Assembly: GCA_003508835.1 (NCBI GenBank)
Contig: PUFA01000116.1
Location: forward strand, 682,001-746,000
Direction of reading: 5' to 3'
Origin: Eonycteris spelaea
Taxonomy: Eukaryota > Chordata > Mammalia > Chiroptera > Pteropodidae
DNA length: 64,000 nucleotides
Below the pieces are notes generated by a model. That model saw nothing but the letters and a program-made list of their open reading frames with translations. It was not told the origin of the DNA and did not search any database. The position numbers and the translations under genes were made by a program. How positions within the stretch are numbered: the first letter of the stretch is position 1; every line of letters starts with the position of its first letter. Shown here one piece after another: positions 37,600 to 48,332 of this stretch.

Positions 37600-40500
37600 C
37601 CCTCAAGATTTTCACGACAGATTTTTAGCTTGTGCTTCATGAACATCCTAAAATAACAAGCTTTTGTACTGTGTGGTTTAACAGAAATTCTCAAAACTCC
37701 TATTATCTGGCAAAATATTTTTGAATATTGTTCTAAAACATGTCTCATTAGTGAAACTGTCAGTTTTACGAGGCTGGAGAGTGTTCACGGTCTGCGCCAG
37801 GTTTTAAAGCTGTTGTCGGTGCAGCCTTTTCTTCCTTGACCTCGGACTTGGTCTCTGTCAGACATGGACGAAAGGAAACCTGTGTGAGTCATCACAGAGC
37901 CTGGGATCTGTGTCCTGCTGGAGCAGATGCCAGTCGGTCCCACTCGAGGAACGGCACGAAGGGGCCCTCTAGCCATCAGGTCTGCCAGTCTGCATGCTCT
38001 CCGGGAGAGCGGGGGCTGCAGATCTGTGGGAGGAGACACCGCTCGGGGTGGAGTGCTGTTACACCGCAGGTCAGGGGCGGAGGGCTCTCTGCGCGTGGCC
38101 CTGTGCGGTGGATGCTGGCGCCGAGTCCAGGGAGCAGCAGGGCCTGTCCCTCCGTGTCAGGCTGCACTAGCAGGCGCGCTGCCCTGCTCGCTCACCTTTG
38201 AACATGCGCTCCACACGTCAGAGGCCTGAAAGGCCCTGGGACGCAGCGGACGCGCCGCCGGGGTCCCTGCCGACGTGCAGCTGCTCTAGTGGGGGCGATG
38301 ACGTTGGGCCATTTCAGAGCGAAATCTCACGCAGTGAGCTGGGCGGCGGGAGTGGCCTCCCCGAGGAGGTGACGTGTGGGCTGAGCCCTGGGGGGTGAGA
38401 CAGGCGCAGCAGGCGTGGAGGCAAGGGCGGCCGGCACGCAGAGTGGCAGGAGGCGACGTCAGAGAGCAGCACGGGCCACGTCACGGAGTCAGAGCTGAGC
38501 GCAGCAGGGAGCCACAGGAGGACGCGCTGTGACTCTGACCCAGGAAAAGGTGACTCGGGCTGCCGTGCAGAGGGTTGGCTGTCCGGGCCGCGCAGACCCG
38601 GGTAGGGCCGCGTGTCTGGACGAGGCGGGGCCTGGAGACGGGGAGCGTCAGAGGCAGTAGCGCTTTTTTGCAGACAGACTCGCTCAGCTCTTAGGAGATA
38701 CAGCCCCGTCTCCTTCAGCCCTGCCGCCCGCCTGACCCCTCGTTCCCATCCCCTGGCCTTCCTCGTCAGCCTGCTGTCACCTGGCTGCTGCGCCCCCCTC
38801 TCCTAGTCACCAGGCAGAAATACCCTGGTCGCGTGGCACCGAACGCAGCTGATGTTTCTCTGGCCAGTGGAGTTTGTCACGGGTGACAGGGTCAGGCACT
38901 GCCCTCTGTGCAACTCGGACCTGTGTCATGGACCTCTGCCCTTTCCTGGGTGGCTTCCCATTTCTCCGGCCTAATCTTTTCCCTAAAAGGACTCGACCCA
39001 TTTTTTAAATGTAAAGAGTTATGTGATGTCGACCTGCAAGGCGACGCCTCGATCACCTCTTCCGGGAGACCGCGGCTGCGCACTCCCCCGGCTTCTGTGG
39101 CCCCAACACCCTAAAGCGAGCCCCCCGCGCAGCTTTCCATGCTCCTCAGAGCAACACAACTGCCGGAGAAGGGGCTGGCGACACCCAGCACCGCAGACGG
39201 ACAAGAGCAGCGGGACGGAGGGGGCGGTCCTCTGCGCTGCGGCGCCAGGCCTCTCGCCCCTGCTGCGAAAGCCGTGCACTGGCCGCGGCGTCCAGACGGT
39301 GAGGCCCGGCGCCGCAGCACGAAAACTAGGGTTTCGTAAGCATGGGACACAAGGCTTCAGCTGGGGGCGTCAGCAGTTTCCCCCAGGTTTCTCTAGAACG
39401 CGAAGAGCCACCCCCGTCACCTTCTAGTAAAGCCAGACGGTTCTTTGCCTCGCGATGAGGAAACTGGTGTCGTCTGGGCAACCGGGAGAGGCACGGCGCC
39501 GCACGTGCCCGTCACGCCGGGGCCCGTCCTGCTCGGTGGAGGCCAGCGGCTCCTCCTGCCCCCGACAGCCGCGCTTCCGGCGGCTTCCGCAGGCCTTGCA
39601 CAGGTGGCCGCAGCCTCACGTGCTGCCACGTCTGTCCCTGGCTCTCGTAGCCTTTTCCGGGCGGGCGCCGCCAGGGGCGCCTCTGTGCGCCCCACCTGCA
39701 GACGCGAGGCCTTGGCACCTGCCTCCGGGGGCGCCGGTCCCCTGCCGCCAGCTCTGCTGCAGCCTCTGCAGCGTGGGCCGAGCTCCCCGCTCTGGCGGCC
39801 CTGGGGGAAAGGCCGCAAGCCGGGCGCCCCTCGCCTGAGGCCCATTGCGCACGGTTTCCTCCGCCTCCCCCACCGCCGCGCTCGCCCGCCCAGCCGGTGT
39901 CCGCGCTGCCGGTGTCCCCACGGCTGCAACTTACCGCCTCCCGCCTGTGCAGCGGGAGCACGCAGTCGCCACGCCTCCGTCCTCAGCCCTGTGGCCCTCT
40001 GCGCTCTTCACGCGGGTCTCATCTGATGTGTCCACTGTGGCGACAACTTTCCCAGCATCTGTTAACGCCAGCCCCTTAGGGCCAGCACCCTGCCCGGTAT
40101 CCCGGTGCCAGCCTGCTCACGTGACCGTACAAGCTACACTCAGTCCTCCATCTTCCCCGAAGCTGCCCCTCCAGCACTCCCCGGCTGTCGGTGCCTCCGC
40201 TGTCCGCCTGGGGGACGGTCACGCTCTAGCGGCGCCTGCTCCCTGCAGGCGCCCTGCCGTTCTCCAGCATGCCACCTCGCAGTCAGGTCCCAGTGCTGGC
40301 CCAGACCTGGATGTGCACGCTGAGGCCCTCGGAGCTCCATCTGCATCTCGCCTCGAACTCTCTCCTTCGGGGTCCTCCCTGATGGCCCCAGGAACCCTCC
40401 TCGCCCTCCTGTCCCGCTGTGTGACACGTGCAGTTAACCAGCTCAAACTGCTCTTGGAGGCAGGGGCTCTCGGCTGCCTCCCACCGCCCCCGGGAAGCAG

Positions 40501-40680
40501 GACGGCAGGACAGAGGAACCAGGCACCTGCGCTGGGGACTGCAGCCCCTCCGGGCCCCCGCGGCCTCAGAGCGGTGAGTGTCCCCTCAGAGCCACCGAGA
40601 ACCGAGCCTTCTGTTTCCCACTGGGACCCTGACACAGGAAGGCAAGACAGTCAGGTTCTGAAATAAATTACATCACTCTT
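37600..40680. other. GC- and CpG-rich intergenic block without an identified gene
   Basis: CpG is frequent throughout, especially at 38,050-38,650 and 39,030-40,130. Open frames up to 273 codons (39,845-40,666 +) and 193 codons (39,445-40,026 +) overlap others on both strands. They encode low-complexity Pro/Ala/Arg/Ser-rich protein with no domain I recognise, as expected of GC-rich noncoding DNA. Confidence 0.5.
38300..38620 (+). repeat. Ancient interspersed repeat, family not named
   Basis: CCTCCCCGAGGAGGTGACGT, GGGCTGAGCCCTGGGGGGTG, ACGTCACGGAGTCAGAGCTG and GACTCGGGCTGCCGTGCAGA follow the order of a common old mammalian repeat, known from phrases such as 'gaggaggtgacatttgagctgagacc'. CpGs are unusually well kept for such an old element. 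Confidence 0.45.
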
Positions 40681-40914
40681 GACAGTATAAATTACTATAA
40701 TCGTGTAAAAATATTTGATAACGTTTTGTGATTTAAAAAATCCCTGTTAGCCTTCAAAACAAACAGAGGGAGTAAAAACAGAAAGGAAGGATAAACCCCC
40801 TAAGAGCTGTTTAGGTGGTTCACAAATTTTTCTCACAAATAACGCTGTGATGAACGTGGTCAGATACGTACGTTAAGGAAATGGCGCTGTAGCAACTGGC
40901 CTTTCAAGTAAACT

Positions 40915-41300
40915 TTTTATTTGGGGATAATCTCAGGTTTACAGAGAAGCCGCAGAGGAGCCGCAGAGGCCCCACACCCGCCCCCTCGCCTCCGCCAGCG
41001 CTCGCATCTCACCGAGTGACAGCCGCCAGGACCAGCGTGCACTTCGGGGCGTCGCTGCCCTGCCGGCCGCTGCGGACTTGGCCGGCTCGGCGGTGCGGTC
41101 CTTCCGCTCCCGGCGCCAGCCCCGGGCAGCACGCCGATCGGGCCGTCCGCCTCCCGAGTCGCCTCTGGTCCGACAGTGTCTCAGGTTTGCCTTGTTCGTG
41201 CCCTTGACAGCTTGGACAGTCTCAGTCTTCATGACGTTCAGGTTTTCCTTAAAGATTTTCAGTGCACTGAACGTACATATATAATAGCTATTTTTAATAC
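40915..41300 (-). mobile_element. Old L1 (L1M type) 3' end, reverse orientation
   Basis: TTTTTATTTGGGGATAATCTC followed by CAGGTTTACAGAGAAGCCGC and cytosine-rich CCCACACCCGCCCCC is the reverse of an L1M 3' end. It continues towards 41,300, where similarity fades. Confidence 0.55.
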
Positions 41301-43939
41301 CACTGCCTGCAAATTCTGTCATCTCTTCATTTCTAGGCCTGTTTAGTCGATCTTTTCCTGGTGGTTCACAGGGGGCAGTTTCCTGCCTTTCCATCGCCTC
41401 GCATGGGTGCTGGAGTCCGGAGTCCCTGCGCAAGCCGCCTCTGTTGTTGCCCTTTAGAGTGTCACTTTACTCTGGTGGCATCCAAGGTACCCGAGAATCG
41501 GTTTCCCCCTTCGAAGCTTGTCCTGTAAGCAGTGTCGGGCTGTGTCTGACTCGCCCCCCCCCCACTGACCTAAGGCCCCCGAGAAGCACACTGGGCGCCC
41601 TGGGGCTTGGCCTGTTCCAGCCCCATGGGGCCTCTGGGAGTGGCTCTAGTACGTGTGTTCTTGTTCTCGGCCAGGTGTGACAGTCACGCTTTACCTGCGA
41701 CTGACTGACGCACAGCAGACTCAGACCCCACGCACACTTCGGGCCCTTCCTCTGCCAGCTCTGCCCTCGCCCGCGTGCTGTGTCTCTCGGGACAGCGTCC
41801 TGCAGTCCCCTGTCTACTTTTTGTCTACTTTTCTACTTGTTTGCCCCAGAACGCGTATAGATGTTGTTACTCCCTCTCAGCTGGAGGCAGAATTCTTCTC
41901 ACTTCTGATTTAAAAGTTTTTCTTGTCGAATTCAATTTTGTTTAAAGGCTTTGTTATGCTTCTTTGCCCCATGTTCCTTTAATTTCTAAAATTGTTTCTT
42001 AAATTTCTAATTCTTGAGTTCTGTCACCTTTCTGGGTTTTCAAATCCTGCTTCGGGGTCATTTCCTATTCATGTCTTGTAGCTTGTTGAACAGGTGTTAC
42101 AGTTTTGATCAGTTCTCTGAGCACGTCCTGTGTGCTCTCTTCCCTCATCACCTCGGCTTTATTCTCCCCACCACCCACCCTTGCAATATTTACAGACCAG
42201 GGCTGCAAACAGGGATGATTTCTAAGAAACTGTGTTTTTAACCTCTACGTCAGAATTCCTCAAGGCCCGAGGGGGCGGGATGTGCCGTCACCCCATCCGA
42301 CAGAGCTGGGGCTAAGACTGAAAGAGCTGTGGAGGGCCATGGAGGCCCACTTGCTCTGCTCCTGCGGAGCCTGACCCTGTCTGAGCAGGAGCGGGAGGAG
42401 GGGGCAGGGCTTACCAGACTAGCAGTGACCAGACCAAACGTACCTTCCAAAGGTGGGAAGAATTGGGGTACAAATAGAAAAAGGGAAAACTAGGAGCTGA
42501 GCTTAAAGGCATGAGTGGGTTGTGTCACGTAACGAGAGAATCTTGTATCATAGTAGCACCTTGAGAACGGGAGATGTCACTAGCTTGATTACTACACCAG
42601 AGGCCTGAAAGGGCAGCGGCATCCAGCGGAAGCCACTCCCGATTTTGGGAGCCGCCAGGGGGAACAGAAGCCTGCAGTGAGGGCCGGCGTTACGAACGAC
42701 TGACACCCCCGGCGTGCCACCGTTGTCCGACTGTGACAGCTGTTTTGCTGTCAGAGGTCCACGTCCCAAAGCCAGGGGAGAACCAGGGTGACACTGATTC
42801 ACAGTCAGAGACGCGTACGTGGTCTCTGTCCCATTTCTGGCACAGCTCCGGAAATGCTTGGAGTTTCCTCAGTGACAGGACTGATCAAGGTGTCTGCGTG
42901 TTACTACGGTACGGGGGAGAGGGTGGGAGCTTTCACCCCCACACTGCGCAAGGAGGAGGGGCCGATGGTCGAACCCAGTGCCAGGGATAGATTTACGCAA
43001 TCACGCGTGTAACGAAGCCTCCGAAACCCAGCCAGGCCCGGGCGGGAGGCCCCGGGCTGGTGGGCGCGTGGAAGCCGCTGGCCCCCGCCAGCCCCGCAGC
43101 CGCCTCGTCTCCGCCCTCTGCGCGCTCACTGCTGTCCTCTCACGCGCTTGCGTCACGAGCCGGCAGGCGCTGCGTGACCTGATGTGCGCGGGTCCTAGCA
43201 CGTTGACTGAACGCGAAGTGCGGGGTCACGTGTCAGACGCGTGGGTGGCACCCCGGACTTGCTGGCACCTGAGCCACTGAGCCCCGGGACTTCAGGGCGT
43301 GGTGCTGTCTCCAGGCAGACCGTGTCCCAGCCGAGGTGAAGTGCGGGACGCCCCGCTGGTGTCCGAGAACTGCCTGGCGTGGGCTGAACGCTGGACGTCT
43401 GGGGACCAGAGGTGTGAGCAGTGAAGGGGACCCACAAAGAGGGAGAAGGAACTGGGTTTTTCTAGAGCTTTTTTTCATTCTCATAGTAACCTTGTATGGG
43501 ACTTGACCGTGACCCTCTCCTGTTGCTCACTGATGACTTCAGTTTTGCCAAAGTGTGAGGAGGGGTGGTCTGGACGGCGGCTCCACCTCCCCAGGGTGCC
43601 ACCCCTAACGTGTGAGGTCCCGGCAGCACAGTGGCTCACTGCGAGACACCCAGCTTTGCGTCCCTCCTCCACCTCGCCAAGGTTTATCTTTCCTTTCTCC
43701 TTTTTCCCTGTCCTGCTCAGTTTTCATCCCATTCCCAGTAGTCCGTGCTCCCGCTGGGACCTGGCCTACAAAGCAGGTCTGGAGCTAAGTTTCAAGTGTC
43801 CCCAGGACTGGGATGCTCCCGCCCTCACACTCACCCACGGGGCTCACGTGGTTCTTGGATGCAGCCCGTTCCCTTTTGATACCTGTTGCCCGCTTCGGGT
43901 TCTCTGACTCTGCACCAGTGCGCACAGCGCGCCCCGTGA
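41301..43939. other. Intergenic DNA, no gene identified
   Basis: A T-rich stretch at about 41,880-42,180 could be LINE-derived, but I cannot assign it. The rest is mixed GC-rich sequence, CpG-rich at 42,990-43,330, with no coding signature. Confidence 0.5.
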
Positions 43940-45810
43940 AACCACCTGTGCCTGCACTTTTCTCTGTGGGAAGGTTTTTAAACTACAAATGTAATTGGTT
44001 TAATATATTGGCTGTTTCTAAGGGAAATTGGGTCGTGTGCTTGTTTCCCTTTGCTTTCTGTCACACAAGTGTCGATCACACACAGGTCTTACGGTTACTA
44101 CGCCTCCCCAACCCACTTTGTCGTAGAGCCTGTGGGGTCACCTTGTCACCTGGCTGCTTTGTGAGTGCTCTGGGCACTGACGGCGGAGTGCACGGCTGTG
44201 CCATGACGACCTTCTCTGCCACGTCCTTGGAACCCAGGTCAGTCCCTTTTTACTTTTGCCATTTTCATGGGTGTGAACTGGCACCTGACTGTGGTTTTAG
44301 TTTGCCTCTCCCTGATGACTGACGCTGAACACCTTTTTACATGCTGAGCCATTTATACGTCTTTGCGTCTATTCAAGTATTTATTTGGTCCATTTTAAAA
44401 ATACAGTTGTCTTTATGCTGAATTTTAAGTACTGTTTCTAAGTTCTGGATACAAGTCTGTGGCTCACCTAATTAACCTTTGCCCATCCTGCTGCGTGTTC
44501 CCCTTGGCTGTGACCCGTTCTGGAGTTGTCCCGTGTACAGCGTAAGGCTCCACGTCCGACCATGGGGACACGGAGCTCTCCGGGCGCCGTCTCCGACCAG
44601 GGTTTTCCCAGTGAGTCGTACTGGCTCCTTTGCTGAAAATCAGTTGCCAGATACGTGGGGGTCTGTTTCTGTTCCTCTAGTCTATTTGTCATCCGTCAGC
44701 CGGGGTCGCAGCCAGACTCAATTCGTGCAAGCCGTCCAACTTCACCCTTTTCAAACTTATTTTCGCCACTCAGTTGTATGCATTTCCATGTAAATTTGAA
44801 TATTGGATGAAGCATAAAAGGCCTGCTGGAGATTTGATGGAGGATAGCATGTAAATCTGTAGATCAAATTGTGGAGAATTAACATCCTGACAATACCGAG
44901 TTTCCTAACCTGTGGATCTAGTATAGCTCTGCGTTCATGTAGTTTGTCTTTTATTCTCGCTCAGCAATGTTTCATACTTTCTATGATTCATATTTTTGAT
45001 ACTGTGACTTGCAATTGCAATGCCATCACTTTCAATTTTGAACTGCTCGTTGCCTCCGTGTAGAAGTACAGTTCAGTTTTATATCGACCTTTTACTTTGT
45101 GCTCCTAATGAACTCCTTTCACTGTTTACCTGTAGTGGTGTTGAGAACTCACTGACTTCCTACGTGCTTGGCCACAGTCTTGGTTCTGGCTCTTCCTTTC
45201 CAAATGCACGTGCTCATTTTCTTCTCTGCCCAACTACGCTGGCTGAGACCTTCGCTGCGAATGCGGAATGGAGTGGTAAGGTAAGCACAGGCATCCTTGC
45301 CTTGTTCCTGCTTTTTCCTTCAGAGACTATCATTTTCCACAGACGTTGTTTATCATGTAGAGGAGTTTTCCATTTTTAGTTTGCCGAGTTTTTATCATGT
45401 GTTGAGCTTTGGCATATTTGTTTCCTGCATTGTGAACTGTACTGATTGGTGCTGTGGTACTGAAGCAGCTCCCTAAGGATGAACCCCACTTTCCTTCTTA
45501 CCTGTTGCTGGGTTTGCTCTGCCAACGTTTTTAAGGGAGTCTTGCTTCTGTGTTCATGAAGGAAATCGGTCTGTAGTTTTCTGGTGTATTGCTTTTAAAA
45601 TTGCTCATATCATCAGAATTTCACAGCACTTTGTGTATTGGTATAGTTTTTTCCTCCATTGTTTGATAGAATTCGTCGATGAAACCATCTGTGCCTGGAG
45701 TTTTCTTTGGGGGCAGGTTTTTAAACTATAAATTTAATTTGCTTAATACGTATAGGGCTATTTAGGTTATCTGTTTCCATAGGAAAGTTGGGTCATTTGT
45801 TTCAAGGAAT
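43940..45810 (-). mobile_element. Composite of L1 fragments, reverse orientation
   Basis: The reverse of L1 ORF2 is clear in AAACCACCTGTGCCTGCACT (43,938), ACCTGACTGTGGTTTTAGTT (44,282), ATAGCATGTAAATCTGTAGA (44,844) and GAAACCATCTGTGCCTGGAG (45,680). The same RT segment occurs twice, at about 43,940-44,045 and 45,680-45,800, so at least two insertions are joined. All frames are broken. Confidence 0.8.
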
Positions 45811-45844
45811 CTGTCCTTTTAATTTAGTGGCATAAAGTTGGTCA

Positions 45845-47290
45845 TAATCCTTGTCCTTTTTTAAAAAACAATTTATTTTTAAAGCAGTTTTAGGGTCACA
45901 GTAAAATTGACTAAAATACAGAGCGCGCCCCCAGGTCCCCCGCCATCGACAGCTGGCACCAGTGGTAGCGACCCGCCGCTGTCCCGTCTGCTTTTGGTGG
46001 TGCACAGTCTGTGGGTTCCGACCGACGCATGATGACACGATGCCACCACTGTAACATCCCGCGCGACGGTTCCGCTGCTCTGAGGACCCTCTGTGCTCTG
46101 CCTGCTCCTCTCCCTCTTCGGGCCTCCGCGGTTTTGTCTTTTCCAGAACGTCATGTCGTTGAAGTCATACAGTACAAAGTCTTTTTAGATTGGCTCCTCG
46201 AGTTTCCATTTCTTTTGAACACTGAATCTACTATCTGGATGGACCAGTTTATTCATTTAGCTACTGAAGGGCATCTTGGTTCCTTCCAAGTTAGGAATGA
46301 AACCGCTGTAAGTAAGATTTTTGTGTGGGCGCAGGTTTTCAGTTCCTTCAGGTAAATACCAAGAGGCTTGACTGTTGTCACATGGTGATTGTTAGTTTTC
46401 TAATAAACCACCAAGTCCTCTTCCACAATGGCTATACCGTTTTGGGTTCCCAGTAGCAATGATTGAGTTCCTATTGCTTTTTGTTCTTTTTAACATCTGC
46501 AGAATGTCTGGTAAGGCTGCCAGTCTTTACTGATGTGTTAGCAATTTGTGTCTTTTTTTGGACTAGAGGTGATTTTAGCAGTTTGATACTCTTTATTTAA
46601 ATTACTGATTTTAAACAGTGTTATAAATTTCTCAAGCACTGAGCTGCAGCCTACCAACTCTGCAATGTTGTGTGTTTTTAGTTCAAAATAGCCTTTTGAT
46701 TTCTCTGACCCATGGGGCTGTTGGGAAGTATGTCATGGTAGATTTTCAAATATTCGAAAAATTTCCAGTTATCTTTATTATTGGTTTCTAAAATAATTTT
46801 CATGAGTTGAATTTGTATAAATTATTGAGACTTGTTTAATGTTTGGGAACATAATCTCACCTGGTAATGGTTCCATGTACACACGGATGAGTGTGTTCTT
46901 ACTGGGTGAGGGGGCTCCACAGTTGTTAATTATGTTAACTTGACTATCCTGCTTGTGATCACCTGTCTACGTGTTTCATCGATTACTGAGGCATGCTGAA
47001 ATCTCATTACAGTTGTGGATAATGCCTCCCCTGGGAACTCTGGGAGAATAATTTCTGTGGCGTGCATTCTGAAGTTGCTCGAGACTGTTCCCTCTGAAAG
47101 AGCTGACAAATAACGATGCAGTCACTCCAGACGTCTTTCAAGCAGTGCCCACCACGCACACGTCTGCCCATCTTATCTGTGTCTTCCCATTTAAAGTGCT
47201 AGGGTGAGTTTCTTATAGGCGTAGAGGTGGGTCTGCGTTTTTATCCAATTGACAGTGGCTGCCTTCTAAATGAGGCATTTCATTTACACT
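45845..47290 (-). mobile_element. Old L1 (L1M type), reverse orientation
   Basis: It starts with AAAACAATTTATTTTTAAAG and TTTTAGGGTCACAGTAAAAT, the reverse of an L1M 3' end. It passes CCACAATGGCTATACCGTTT and the antisense RT region (TTCATCGATTACTGAGGCAT), and ends near the endonuclease region (TTTTTATCCAATTGACAGTG). It is highly diverged and non-coding. It lies about 400 bases beyond the end of GALNT11 and in the same orientation as that gene. Confidence 0.78.
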
Positions 47291-47694
47291 TAATGAGATT
47301 ATTAAAATCGACAAAAAGTTTAAGGTACAGATAGGACTCTAGCATGGTCCTAATCAGGTGCTTAAGCTGCTGTGGTTCAAGATAAAATAACGAAGTACCC
47401 ACAGAACTGTCTCTGAGATGCAGTCCTTTACAGCTGAGCATTTAGCCTGCACAGATGATCCCTAAATTAATATCTCGAGATAAATGAGACCTTCACCTCT
47501 ACATCCAACAGCTTACTTAACTCTGCCTGTATGTTTCACAGACAACTCTCACGTCCAGTATGCGAATCCGCATAATTCAAACTGTGAACCCTACCTACCT
47601 AGCGTACTGGTTCATCAGCTGAATCCAAGTGTGTTTCTTTCCATGTGTCACATAGGACAGCTCAGACTTGAGGCCCCAATATAAGCAGATAGGT

Positions 47695-48200
47695 AAATAA
47701 TTAAAAGGATCCTTTATTTTAAGTGTAGCTAGTACTCGTCATTCATCAAAATAATTTATAAGTTAACTGCTTCTTAAATACAATCTTATAAATGCCTCTT
47801 GAAGTTAAGCCATGTGGATTCAATCAGTTTGTGTAAAATTAACTGTCTCCTACAAAGTCTTCTAAGAAAGGAAATCAAGACCAGTTCCCAACCAGATCAG
47901 TGCCATTTCGGCATTAGAGGGGATTTAAAAAGCACAATTTGAATAGACCTAGCCATGTCCTGGATGTTTCCCTTCTACACAGACCTCTTTATAGTGAAAC
48001 GATATTCTGGTTTCCTCCCATAAGCAAGACCTCCTTCCTTAGCAGCAGCTCAGAAATGCCCTGTCTGGGTGAGACACTTCTTCACCTCCTGACGGCCACG
48101 CGGTGCTCCAGTCTCTAGCACATCTGCTGTCTCACCTCATCTTCCCAGGCATCTCCATGGGACAAGCACGATGCGTCACCATCCAGCCGCGGCCTCCACC
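47695..48200 (-). other. GALNT11: GALNT11 3' UTR (probable)
   Basis: About 500 bases follow the stop before the first AATAAA on the - strand. I recognise no repeat in it, and an old L1 starts about 400 bases beyond. The end point is inferred from the hexamer alone. Confidence 0.55.
47713..47718 (-). terminator. Probable GALNT11 poly(A) signal
   Basis: TTTATT on the + strand is AATAAA on the - strand, 480 bases after the stop codon. Confidence 0.5.
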
Positions 48201-48332
48201 TTAACCTTCCAAATGCCACTGCTGTGAGGAGGAGCCGTCACAGATTGCCATAGCAACATAGCCTTTGTGACTCAGTGGATCAACTACTCGCAGGCATTGG
48301 CCAACTGACACCTGGTACAGCCGATTATTCTT
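48201..48332 (-). CDS. GALNT11: GALNT11 terminal coding exon: lectin repeat gamma, stop TAA
   Basis: The acceptor is TTTTCTTCCAG; the coding part is 132 bases, 43 residues plus TAA at 48,203-48,201. It encodes [18 protein letters not shown], then [26 protein letters not shown] is the usual C-terminus of this enzyme. Confidence 0.96.
   Translation of the reverse strand, partial: KNNRLYQVSVGQCLRVVDPLSHKGYVAMAICDGSSSQQWHLEG

Noticed and set aside
39445..40666. Long + strand ORFs (193 and 273 codons) as new genes
   Set aside because: They overlap similar-length ORFs on both strands in GC-rich DNA, encode low-complexity protein and have no recognisable domain, start context or splice evidence.
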